From Hymenobacter monticola (GTDB lineage Bacteria; Bacteroidota; Bacteroidia; Cytophagales; Hymenobacteraceae), in NCBI RefSeq assembly GCF_022811645.1, contig NZ_CP094534.1, positions 1,240,001 through 1,304,000 of the forward strand: 64,000 nucleotides of DNA, written 5' to 3'. Positions 9,027 to 16,598 of this stretch are shown one piece after another. Positions within the stretch are counted from its first letter, which is position 1; each line of letters begins with the position of its first letter. The notes beneath the pieces are model-generated. The model saw only the letters and a list, made by a program, of their open reading frames with translations. It did no database searches and was not told the origin of the DNA. Made by a program: the position numbers and the translations under genes.

Positions 9027-9059
9027 TTGGTTCCTTACATGAAGACTTAATTAGCTTTG
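9027..9059 (+). promoter_or_regulatory. Bacteroidota-type promoter for the GAF-LytTR gene
   Basis: TTG at 9027-9029 and TAGCTTTG at 9052-9059 are separated by 22 bases, within the known 17-23 base range for TTG/TAnnTTTG promoters. Transcription would start near 9066. This rules out the GTG at 9002 as the normal start of the downstream gene and favours the GTG at 9134. Confidence 0.7.
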
Positions 9060-9133
9060 TTAAGTTTATCACGCTGAGCCAGCTTATCGCCTACGGCCCA
9101 GGTGAGATTGTTTACTTTTTGCCCCTTTCCGCT

Positions 9134-10078
9134 GTGAAATCATCCAAATACGCCACGCCGGCCGATGCCGACCTACGTCAGGTAAACGAGGCGGAGCGCC
9201 TGGAAGCGCTGCACAGCTACCAAGTGCTGGACACGGCCTCCGAGCAGGTGTTCAACGACATCGCGCAGCTGGCGGCTTTCATTTGCGGCACGCCCATCTC
9301 GCTGGTGTCCCTGATTGACGGCGAGCGGCAGTGGTTCAAGGCCCGGGTGGGCCTGCAGGTGCAGGAAACTCCGCGCGAACACGCCTTCTGCCAGTACGCC
9401 ATGCGGGCTGATAACGTGTACGAAGTACATGATGCCACCACCGACGCCCGCTTTGCCCACAACCCCCTGGTGACCGGCGACCCCAACATCCGCTTCTACG
9501 CCGGCGCGCCGCTGCTCTCGCCCGAGGGCCAGCCGCTGGGCACGCTCTGCGCTATCGACACCATTCCGCGCGAGCTCACCACCGACCAGCGTGACGCCCT
9601 CCGCATCCTGGCCCGCCAGGTAATGGCCCACCTGGAGCTGCGCCGCATCCGGGTGCAGCTCGAAGACGAGAAGCAGAAGCTCGACGGCGTGCTGCGCATG
9701 GCCAACAACACCGGCGACGGCCTTTATGCCAACACCCGCGCCGAAATCTTCGTGAAGCAGGACCAGCGCCTGGTGCGCGTGCCCACCGCCGACCTGCAGT
9801 ACGTGGAAGCCCTGGGCGACTACGTGAACCTGCACACCACCCGCGAGCGGCTCACGATGTACGGCACCATGAAAGACTTGGAAACCAAGCTCCCCGTACG
9901 CGACTTTGCCCGGGTGCACCGCAAGTACATTGTGCGCCTCGACCGCATTGTGGCCATCGAGGGCGACGTGGCCCTGCTCGACAGTGTGCGCGACGGCAGC
10001 ACGGCGCGCGCCGCCGTGCGCGTGCCCATTGGCAGCTCCTACAAGGCGGGCCTGCTGGGGCGCCTGAACCTGGTGTAG
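9134..10078 (+). CDS. GAF domain protein with LytTR DNA-binding domain
   Basis: A 314-residue cytoplasmic regulator if it starts at the GTG at 9134. Residues 15-165 form a GAF sensor domain (SLIDGERQWFKA and FYAGAPLLSPEG-x-PLGTLC are typical). A short helical linker follows, and then a LytTR domain at about 215-310, seen from LQYVEALGDYVNLH and FARVHRKYIVRLDRI. LytTR domains bind direct repeats upstream of target genes. The protein joins a small-molecule or redox sensor directly to DNA binding, with no receiver domain or partner kinase next to it. The ligand is unknown. The gene stands alone between two non-coding regions. Confidence 0.85.
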   Translation: MKSSKYATPADADLRQVNEAERLEALHSYQVLDTASEQVFNDIAQLAAFICGTPISLVSLIDGERQWFKARVGLQVQETPREHAFCQYAMRADNVYEVHDATTDARFAHNPLVTGDPNIRFYAGAPLLSPEGQPLGTLCAIDTIPRELTTDQRDALRILARQVMAHLELRRIRVQLEDEKQKLDGVLRMANNTGDGLYANTRAEIFVKQDQRLVRVPTADLQYVEALGDYVNLHTTRERLTMYGTMKDLETKLPVRDFARVHRKYIVRLDRIVAIEGDVALLDSVRDGSTARAAVRVPIGSSYKAGLLGRLNLV

Positions 10079-10331
10079 AACGGCGCTTGCTGTGCCGAAT
10101 TAGCTTGCGCCTAGCCTACCGAGTCATTCGCCGTGCCAAAGGCGCCATTCACCGAGTTGCCCCGATAACAATTCGGCGCAACTCCCAATTTTGAATCGGT
10201 TATCGGTTGCAGCAAGCCCAAAGGCCGCTTCTGCCGACAGCTAAGTTTGTTTTCATAGCTCAGAAAGACACCGCGCTTTGCTCGGTGTTTTTTTTTGCCC
10301 AGGGGACCCGTTGTTTCAAGTGACCCGCCTG
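10079..10331. other. Non-coding tail after the GAF-LytTR gene
   Basis: About 250 bases with no convincing gene. A small frame on the minus strand at 10111-10371 has no recognisable features. The interval ends with the intrinsic terminator at 10266-10296. Confidence 0.5.
10266..10296 (+). terminator. Intrinsic terminator after the GAF-LytTR gene
   Basis: ACACCG and CGGTGT pair around a 9-base loop and are followed by a run of nine T. It lies about 190 bases after the stop codon. Confidence 0.65.
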
Positions 10332-10515
10332 TTATTGCGAGCATTCCGCGCATCAAGCGGCGACGAAGCAATCCGTCCTGTCAACATCAGACAATTCCTT
10401 TTACCAGAAAGCCCCGGCACTGTGCAGTACCGGGGCTTTTTACATGACGTTGTCACATTAGTAGGTTGGTCGCTGAGAACAGGACGGATTGCTTCGGCTG
10501 CGCTTCGCAATGACA
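10332..10515. repeat. Composite palindromic repeat with internal terminator, copy 1
   Basis: Outer arms carry the 18-base CGAAGCAATCCGTCCTGT at 10364-10381 and its exact complement at 10479-10496. Further out, ATTGCGA pairs with TCGCAAT. In the centre, TTTACCAGAAAGCCCCGG opens a GCCCCGG/CCGGGGC terminator hairpin ending at about 10441. A second copy with the same order of parts lies at 59768-59947, so this is an interspersed element and not a one-off palindrome. Confidence 0.85.
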
Positions 10516-10533
10516 GGCGGGGTGTGCCCGCGG

Positions 10534-12111
10534 CTACTTATGCCCCAGCCAGTTTTCCGGGTTGAGGTTGGCCGAGTTGTGCCACACCTGGAACTGCACT
10601 TCGGACGTGCCCTCCGAATTGGTGGCTACCGTGCCAATGACTTCGCGGGCACTCACGCGCTGGCCCTCGTGCACGCTCACCGAGCGCAGCTTGGCATACA
10701 CCGTGAAGAAGTCGCCGTGCTGAATCATGACGATGGTATTCATGCCGGCGATATTGGCAATGGTGAGCACCTTGCCGTCGAAGCAGGAGCGCACTTCCTC
10801 GCCGGCGGCGGTCTGGATGTCAACGCCGCGGTTTTCCACCGTTACGTGTTTCAGCACGGGGTGGGGGTGGCGGCCGAAGTGCTGGCTGATGAAGCCGCGG
10901 CTCACAGGCCAGGGCAGCCGGCCGCGGTTGCCGGAAAAGGACGACGAGGCCAGGGCCGTTTCGGGCGTGAGGGCAATGCGCACGGCCCGGCGGTCGGCAG
11001 CCTTTTCGGCAGCGGTTTCGGGGGCGTCGCTTTCCGGCGAGGCGGTATCGTTGTCGGAGTCGCCGGTTTCCTCGGTTGAGGCGCTGGCTGTTTCGCGGCG
11101 CGGGCGGGCGGGGCCGGCACCACCGGCGGCATTGCGGGCAGCAGATGCCCGGCGGGCTTCGCGGGCAGCGGCCAGTGCGGCCTGGCGGCGCGCCGCCAAG
11201 CGGGCGGCGCGCGCCGCCCGGGCAATCTCCTCGCGCACTCGCTCGGCAATGAGGTTGTCGAGCCGGTTCACCGCCTGGCGGCGTTCTTCCAGCTCCTGGC
11301 GCAAGCCCTGCTCCTGCTGGCTGAGCTGCTGCACCATCTCGTCTTCCTTCGATTTGAGGGTAAGCAGGTTGCGGTTTTCGTTCAGCTGATTGTTCAGCAG
11401 GCTGCTCTTGCGCTTCTGCTGCTGCGTGAGGCCCGAGAGCTGCTGGTGCAGCCGGTACTGCGTGCCCATGATGCGAGCGGCCTGCCGCTGCCGCTCCTCG
11501 GTGTACTGGCGGATGTAGCGCAGGCGCAGCGCAAACTGGTTGAACGACTCCGAGGCAAACAGGAACATCAGCCGGTTGAAGCCGTTGGCCGTTTTCGAGG
11601 CCGTGTAGAGCAGGCGGGCGTATTCGCCCTTCAGCTCGCGCAGGTTTTTCTGGGTTTGCAGCACCTGCGTGGCCGTTTGCTGCACGTTGGTTTCGATGCC
11701 GTGCAGCTGGGTCGAAATGCCCTGAATAACCTGCTTCTTCTCCGTCAGCTTTTCTTTGATAACGTTGAGCTGGCCCAGGCTGGCCTTTTTCTTTTCCTGC
11801 GTCTGGTTCAAGGCTTGGCTCGTAGCCTGAATCTGACGCAGGTTGGCCAGCCGCTCGCGCTCCAGCTGCTCCTTGGTTTTAGTGCGGGCCGGATTGGCAG
11901 TCCGAGTGCGGGTTTTGCTGGTCCGGGTTTTGGCTTTCGACTGGCTGGTTTTGGCCGGCTGTTTCTTTTTGCGCTGCTGCGCGGCTACCGGCAGTGCCAG
12001 CCACACGCCGAGCAGGCACAGCAACAGGCACCGCACGTAGCCGCGCCGCGCCGGTCGCCCGGCCGCCATCAACGTTACAGAATCAGCCTTTCCTAAAAGT
12101 CTACGCTTCAC
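10534..12111 (-). CDS. envC: EnvC-like coiled-coil protein with degenerate M23/LytM domain
   Basis: Up to 525 residues; Met15 at 12069 is an alternative start that puts the signal sequence (YVRCLLLCLLGVWLALPVAA) closer to the amino terminus. Residues 60-310 are a long charged coiled coil and 310-375 an Ala- and acid-rich linker. The carboxy-terminal LytM domain (about 395-520) has the M23 fold signature but lacks zinc ligands: position 427 reads NRGVD where active enzymes have H-x-G-x-D, and VQFQVW replaces the final H-x-H. E. coli EnvC is likewise non-enzymatic and activates amidases for septal splitting; the same role is inferred here. It is last in the minus-strand envelope block, 24 bases after the DUF4292 gene. 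Confidence 0.88.
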   Translation of the reverse strand: MKRRLLGKADSVTLMAAGRPARRGYVRCLLLCLLGVWLALPVAAQQRKKKQPAKTSQSKAKTRTSKTRTRTANPARTKTKEQLERERLANLRQIQATSQALNQTQEKKKASLGQLNVIKEKLTEKKQVIQGISTQLHGIETNVQQTATQVLQTQKNLRELKGEYARLLYTASKTANGFNRLMFLFASESFNQFALRLRYIRQYTEERQRQAARIMGTQYRLHQQLSGLTQQQKRKSSLLNNQLNENRNLLTLKSKEDEMVQQLSQQEQGLRQELEERRQAVNRLDNLIAERVREEIARAARAARLAARRQAALAAAREARRASAARNAAGGAGPARPRRETASASTEETGDSDNDTASPESDAPETAAEKAADRRAVRIALTPETALASSSFSGNRGRLPWPVSRGFISQHFGRHPHPVLKHVTVENRGVDIQTAAGEEVRSCFDGKVLTIANIAGMNTIVMIQHGDFFTVYAKLRSVSVHEGQRVSAREVIGTVATNSEGTSEVQFQVWHNSANLNPENWLGHK

Positions 12112-12135
12112 CGGGCACCAGTCAAAAATCCCTAC

Positions 12136-12915
12136 TTATTTCTGACGCTTGTAGCCCTTGGGCACGGCAAAGGGAAACGACAGCCGCTCGCGCCCCACGT
12201 TCACCTTGCTGTAGTTGATGGCGGCCGTGACGGCACCCGCCGACGGCTGCTGCGCCTGAATAAAAACCGAGTTGGCGAAAGGTAGGTTACCGGGCTCTTC
12301 CAGGGGCTTGAAATCGGTGTAGTCCACGGTCAGGTTGCGCTGGGTAGCGGCGTCGCTCACCTTCATCTGCTGCACGCGGCCGGTACCGGCCTGCAGCAGG
12401 CGTTCCACCAGCACGCCGGCCAGCGGGTAGCTCACGCGCTGGCGGTCAGCTTCCTCGTTGGTGATGGTGGGCGTGGTGCCGGCGGGCGCGGGCAGGTAGT
12501 CGCCCAACAGTATGGCCTGCATTTGGGCAAAGCTCACGGGCACGTTCAGCAGCTTGCTCAGGTAATCGTAGCCGCCGGTGAAGTAGGTTTTTTCCAGCTT
12601 GTTCACCACTCGCACCGAGTCGGGGGTGAGCACAGCGCGCACGCCTTCCACGCCCAGCAGCCCGGCCGTGACCCAGATAATGCTGTCGCGGCGCATGCGC
12701 AGGGAAATGTTGGCGCCCTGCTTGTTGCCCTTCATGTTGATTTGCGCCTTGCCCTTGGCGTTCAAGAAAAGAAAGGAGGTGTTGGTGGCGCGCACCGTGG
12801 GCTCGGCCACGGCCACCGAGGTGCCGGGGCCTTTGGTAGAAACAACGGGCGTCGCTTTGCGGGCGCAGCCACCCAAAAGCAGCCCCAGGGCCAGCAGCAA
12901 GGAAATTTTATTCAT
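12136..12915 (-). CDS. DUF4292 lipoprotein
   Basis: A 259-residue lipoprotein with the signal MNKISLLLALGLLLGGCARK and lipidated Cys17. The body matches the DUF4292 family of Bacteroidota, with repeated short beta strands such as LFLNAKGKAQINM and ISLRMRRDSIIWV. These proteins resemble LolA/LolB-like open barrels, and a role in envelope lipid or lipoprotein handling has been guessed but is not shown. The start overlaps the end of the TPR gene by 8 bases, which indicates translational coupling. Its position between a TPR protein and an EnvC-like protein is conserved in the phylum. Confidence 0.88.
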   Translation of the reverse strand: MNKISLLLALGLLLGGCARKATPVVSTKGPGTSVAVAEPTVRATNTSFLFLNAKGKAQINMKGNKQGANISLRMRRDSIIWVTAGLLGVEGVRAVLTPDSVRVVNKLEKTYFTGGYDYLSKLLNVPVSFAQMQAILLGDYLPAPAGTTPTITNEEADRQRVSYPLAGVLVERLLQAGTGRVQQMKVSDAATQRNLTVDYTDFKPLEEPGNLPFANSVFIQAQQPSAGAVTAAINYSKVNVGRERLSFPFAVPKGYKRQK

Positions 12916-14728
12916 AAAGTTTGTGGTCTTTCAGTTTGCGCTCCAGCAGGTCGGAGGTACCGCCGGCTTTGCGGGCGCGCTGCCATTCCACCACGGCCTT
13001 TTCCTTGTCGCCGAGCTGGTACAATACGTCGCCGTAGTGCTCGATGATGGAACCGTCTTTGGTGGTTTGCATGGCTTTGTCCAACGCCGCTTTGGCGCCA
13101 GCATAGTCTTTCTGTTTGTACAGCACCCAGGCGTAGGTGTCGAGGTAGGTGTCGTTGTCGGGAAACTGCTTCACCACCTTGCCCGACATCTGCTTGGCCT
13201 TGTCGAGCTTCTCGCCGCGCAACGACAGGAAATAGCTGTAGTTGTTGAGCACCTGCACGTTGTTGGGGTCGCTGTTCAGCGCCGACTCATACGCCGCATC
13301 CGACTTCTCGTAGAGGCGCATCTCGTGGTAGGCATCGCCCAGCTGCGCGTCAAACTGGCCCAGCAGCTCGGGGTTGTTTGCCACCAGCTTGCGGCCGTGC
13401 TCCAGGGCCTTCACGCCCTTCTGGGGCTGCTTTTTCAGTAAATGCGCCGCGCCGTTGTAAAACCACAGCGACGACTGGTTGGGAAATAGCTCCAGTGCCC
13501 GGTCGGTGTGGGCCAGCAGCGAGTCGGTTTGATTCAGCTCCGCGTCGATGAGCACCACCTGCTGCCAGAGCTGGAACTTGGAATTGTCGTAGCGCAGGGC
13601 TTTCAAATACGTGTCGCGGGCGTCCTTTTTGTGGTCGGTCAGCGTCTGAATGTCGCCGGCCACGGCGTAGGATTTGGCGTCCTTGGGGTAAGCCTTGATG
13701 GTTTCGGCCGCCAGGTCGCGCGCCAGCTGGTTCACCGATTCCTTGGGACTGGGCAGCTGCTTGATGTAGCCCACCAGAATGCGCACCCGCTCGTCGATGT
13801 CCAGCGCGGGGCTGGCGAAGGCCTGCTTGAGCTGCTGGGCCGCCTCGTCGGGCTGGTTTTGCTGCTGGTACACCTGGGCCAGAATCATGTGGGCCTGGGG
13901 GTTGCCGGGGTCGAGGCGCAGGGCCTGCTGGGCCACGCGCACGGCATCGGGCAGGCGGTTGTTGCTGGCGTACATCTCGGCCTGGGCCAGCACGTAGCGG
14001 CTTTCGGTCGGGTTGGCCTTGATGAGCTTTTCACCCTCGGCCAGGGCCAGGTCCAGCTTGTTCTGCTTGAGAAAAATCTGCTGCTTTTTAAACGAAATCT
14101 CATCTACCTGCCCAAACTCCTTCTCGGCCTGCTCAAGCGTGGCCAGGGCCTCGGGCAGCTTGTTCTGGGCCAAGTACAGGTCGGCCAGGTTAAACAGGTA
14201 ATTACCCGAGTTGGGCACCTGCTTGATGAGGGCGGCGTAGGTCTTGGTGGCGTTGTCGTACTGCTTCTGGCTGGCCTGAATCTGGGCCAGCAGCAGGTAG
14301 TAATAGGCGTTTTTCGAGTCAAGGCGGATGGAGGCCTCGGCGTAGTTGGTGGCGTCGCGCAGGTTGCCGCTCAGCAGGTTGGCCTCGGCTATCTTGTAGT
14401 TGACGGCCGCATTGTCGGGGTTTAGGGCGTAGGCTTTCAGCAGCTGCTCCAGCCCCTTGTTGTAGTCCTCCAACAGTACATACTTCACCCCTTCCACAAA
14501 CAGCGCCTCGCTCATCTCGCGCTCGCGCTCCGTGAGGGGCGGCGCGGCGGCACGCTTGGCCTTGGCCTCGGCTAGTTTCTTGTCGAGTTCGCGCTGCTCT
14601 TTTTCCAGGGCGCGCTGCTCTTTGCGGCTCAGCTTAGCGGGCGGCTGGGGCGCACCTTCCGTGGCTTGGGCGTGGCCCAGGGCCACCGTTCCCATCCAAA
14701 GCAGCAGACTTAGAGCAACTTGACGCAT
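12908..14728 (-). CDS. Tetratricopeptide repeat protein, exported
   Basis: A 606-residue protein starting at the ATG at 14728, which gives a good signal peptide (MRQVALSLLLWMGTVALGHA). A charged helix (residues 25-60, rich in Lys and Glu) precedes a solenoid of roughly 14 TPR units across residues 70-590, seen from repeated segments such as ALNPDNAAVNYKIAEANL and LRLDPGNPQAHMILAQVY. TPR arrays are protein-binding scaffolds. The gene is coupled to the DUF4292 gene by an 8-base overlap, so the two products probably act together in the periplasm. Frames starting upstream at 14830 run into the intergenic palindrome and are not credible. Confidence 0.88.
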   Translation of the reverse strand: MRQVALSLLLWMGTVALGHAQATEGAPQPPAKLSRKEQRALEKEQRELDKKLAEAKAKRAAAPPLTEREREMSEALFVEGVKYVLLEDYNKGLEQLLKAYALNPDNAAVNYKIAEANLLSGNLRDATNYAEASIRLDSKNAYYYLLLAQIQASQKQYDNATKTYAALIKQVPNSGNYLFNLADLYLAQNKLPEALATLEQAEKEFGQVDEISFKKQQIFLKQNKLDLALAEGEKLIKANPTESRYVLAQAEMYASNNRLPDAVRVAQQALRLDPGNPQAHMILAQVYQQQNQPDEAAQQLKQAFASPALDIDERVRILVGYIKQLPSPKESVNQLARDLAAETIKAYPKDAKSYAVAGDIQTLTDHKKDARDTYLKALRYDNSKFQLWQQVVLIDAELNQTDSLLAHTDRALELFPNQSSLWFYNGAAHLLKKQPQKGVKALEHGRKLVANNPELLGQFDAQLGDAYHEMRLYEKSDAAYESALNSDPNNVQVLNNYSYFLSLRGEKLDKAKQMSGKVVKQFPDNDTYLDTYAWVLYKQKDYAGAKAALDKAMQTTKDGSIIEHYGDVLYQLGDKEKAVVEWQRARKAGGTSDLLERKLKDHKLYE

Positions 14729-14780
14729 ATACAACAAAACCGGACCTGGGGCCCGGCTCACGAATTTACGGGAAAACAAA

Positions 14781-14946
14781 GGGAGTGAGGGAGCAAGGAA
14801 GAATGGAAGAAGACAGAAAACCAGAAGCATAGAAGCGCGCCCATAGGCACATTGGCTAGAAACGCCAGACGCTCAGAATAATTTCAATGCGCCTTCTCTA
14901 TGCTGCTTTTTCCTTTCTCCCCTTCTTCCTTGCTCCCCCACTCCCC
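14781..14946. repeat. Long imperfect purine/pyrimidine palindrome
   Basis: The purine-rich arm at 14781-14838 (containing GGGAGCAAGGAAGAA and GCATAGAAG) is the imperfect complement of the pyrimidine-rich arm at 14889-14946 (CTTCTCTATGC and TTCTTCCTTGCTCCC). It fills the gap between the nucleotidyltransferase and TPR genes, which are on the same strand. Its sequence is unlike the other palindromes in the window. Confidence 0.75.
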
Positions 14947-14952
14947 CTCACA

Positions 14953-15963
14953 TCACACCCGCAGCTGGTTATAATCGCCGAGGCTTAGGTCGTCGGGCGT
15001 GCCGGTCACGCCGGCGTGGTTGCCAATCATCGAGTTGGTGATAACGGCGTTCAGCACCGAAGCCGACTGCTGCACGATGGAGTTCGACAGGCGCGAGTCG
15101 CGCACGTTGGCGTGGTCGCCCAGGCTCACGTGCGGCCCCACCACCGAGTCCGTCACGATGGCGTTTTCACCAATGTACACCGGCTCAATGAGTACCGAGT
15201 TGGTGATTTTGGCCGATGAGGCCACCAGTGACTCGCCGCGCTCCTTGAGGTACTCCAGGTAGCGCTGGTTGGTGAACACCGTGGCGTCCTTATTGCCGCA
15301 GTCGAGCCACTCGGTCACGCGGCCGGGCACGAACACCGTACCTTTGTTTTTCATGTTCTCAAGGGCGTTGGTGAGCTGGTACTCGCCTTTGTCCTTGATG
15401 TCGTTGTCGAGCAGGTACTGCAGCTCGCTACGCAGGTACTCGCCGTCCTGGAAGTAGTAGATACCGATGATGGCGAGATCCGATACGAATTCCTGAGGCT
15501 TCTCCACAAACTCCGTAATCTGGCCTTGCTCGTTCAGCTTCACCACGCCGAAGGGCTTGGGGTCGTCCACCTTCTGCACCCAAATGGTGCCGGGCACGCT
15601 GGAATCGAGGGTAAAGTCTGCTTTGAACAGCGTATCAGCGAAAGCTACCACCACCGGGCCGCTCAGCGACTCTTTGGCGCAGAGGATGGCGTGGGCCGTG
15701 CCCAGCGGCTCGTCCTGGTACACGATGGTACCCTTGGCGCCTACCGATTCGGCAATTTTCACCAGGTTTTTCTCCACTTCAGCGCCGAAGCGCCCGATGA
15801 TGAAAGCCACTTCGTCCACCGGCTCGCCGCACACTTTGGCAATGTCCTCCACGAGGCGCTGCACAATGGGCTTGCCCGCAATCGGAATCAGGGGTTTGGG
15901 AACGGTGAGGGTGTGGGGGCGCATGCGCTTGCCCATGCCGGCCATCGGGACGATGATTTTCAT
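14953..15963 (-). CDS. Sugar-phosphate nucleotidyltransferase
   Basis: A 336-residue cytoplasmic enzyme that should activate a sugar 1-phosphate with an NTP. The amino terminus MKIIVPMAGMGKRMRPHT is a variant of the G-x-G-x-R-[LM]-x-P-x-T nucleotide-binding loop, followed by PKPLIPIAGKPI. Metal- and sugar-binding landmarks FADTLF and VEKPQEF are visible. The carboxy third (about 245-330) has the hexapeptide-like pattern of a left-handed beta helix (VLIEPVYIGENAIV, SVVGPHVSLGDHANV). The substrate (glucose, mannose or other) cannot be assigned. Its neighbours, a flippase and dut, make a surface-glycan role likely. Confidence 0.9.
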   Translation of the reverse strand: MKIIVPMAGMGKRMRPHTLTVPKPLIPIAGKPIVQRLVEDIAKVCGEPVDEVAFIIGRFGAEVEKNLVKIAESVGAKGTIVYQDEPLGTAHAILCAKESLSGPVVVAFADTLFKADFTLDSSVPGTIWVQKVDDPKPFGVVKLNEQGQITEFVEKPQEFVSDLAIIGIYYFQDGEYLRSELQYLLDNDIKDKGEYQLTNALENMKNKGTVFVPGRVTEWLDCGNKDATVFTNQRYLEYLKERGESLVASSAKITNSVLIEPVYIGENAIVTDSVVGPHVSLGDHANVRDSRLSNSIVQQSASVLNAVITNSMIGNHAGVTGTPDDLSLGDYNQLRV

Positions 15964-16088
15964 GTGTTGTGTAGTAGTCAGGTATTTATAAAGTTCGTTC
16001 AGCGTGCACAGGCATCGGCCGCGCCCGCCCGGCAGCCGTTTGACGGCCCGAAGCTAGGGCCTGCCCGCCAACAACCGATTGCCGGATG

Positions 16089-16526
16089 TTAGCTTTTTCC
16101 TGTACTGCCATACCCACCCGCGCCCCGTTGGGTTGCGCTCAAGGTTTCGGCAGGCTGCCAAGCGATGGTTTCGTGCTTGGCAACCACCAGCTGGGCAATG
16201 CGTTCGCCGTCGTTCACCACGAACGGTTCGTTCGACAAATTCACCAGCAGCACCCGGATTTCGCCGCGGTAATCCGCGTCAATGGTACCCGGGCTGTTCA
16301 CAATGCCGATGCCGTGCTTCACGGCCAGGCCGCTGCGGGGCCGCACCTGCGCCTCGTAGCCTACCGGAATTTCCAGGCTCAGGCCCGTAGGAATGAGTTG
16401 CCGCTCCAAGGGTTTCAATGTGATAGGGCCATCCACCAGGTGGGCCCGCAAATCGAGGCCGGCGGCGTGGGGCGTCTGGTATTCGGGCAGCGGGTGGCCC
16501 GACTGGTTGATGACGGGAATTAGCAT
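16089..16526 (-). CDS. dut: dUTP pyrophosphatase
   Basis: A 145-residue trimeric dUTPase of normal length. It hydrolyses dUTP to dUMP and pyrophosphate, keeping uracil out of DNA and supplying dTMP synthesis. All five motifs are present: [25 protein letters not shown] with the catalytic Asp, ERIAQLVV, and the P-loop-like tail GAGGYGSTG. It lies between the flippase and nucleotidyltransferase genes, as is usual in this phylum. Confidence 0.97.
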   Translation of the reverse strand: MLIPVINQSGHPLPEYQTPHAAGLDLRAHLVDGPITLKPLERQLIPTGLSLEIPVGYEAQVRPRSGLAVKHGIGIVNSPGTIDADYRGEIRVLLVNLSNEPFVVNDGERIAQLVVAKHETIAWQPAETLSATQRGAGGYGSTGKS

Positions 16527-16598
16527 AGTCGAAAGAAAGTTGAACGGCGCCGCCGAGCCGCGAAGAAAACATGGGGTTTGTGCCCGATAAGCTTGTGT

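Noticed and set aside
10111..10565. Short frames in the gap before envC
   Set aside because: They run through the terminator and the composite repeat and encode nothing recognisable.
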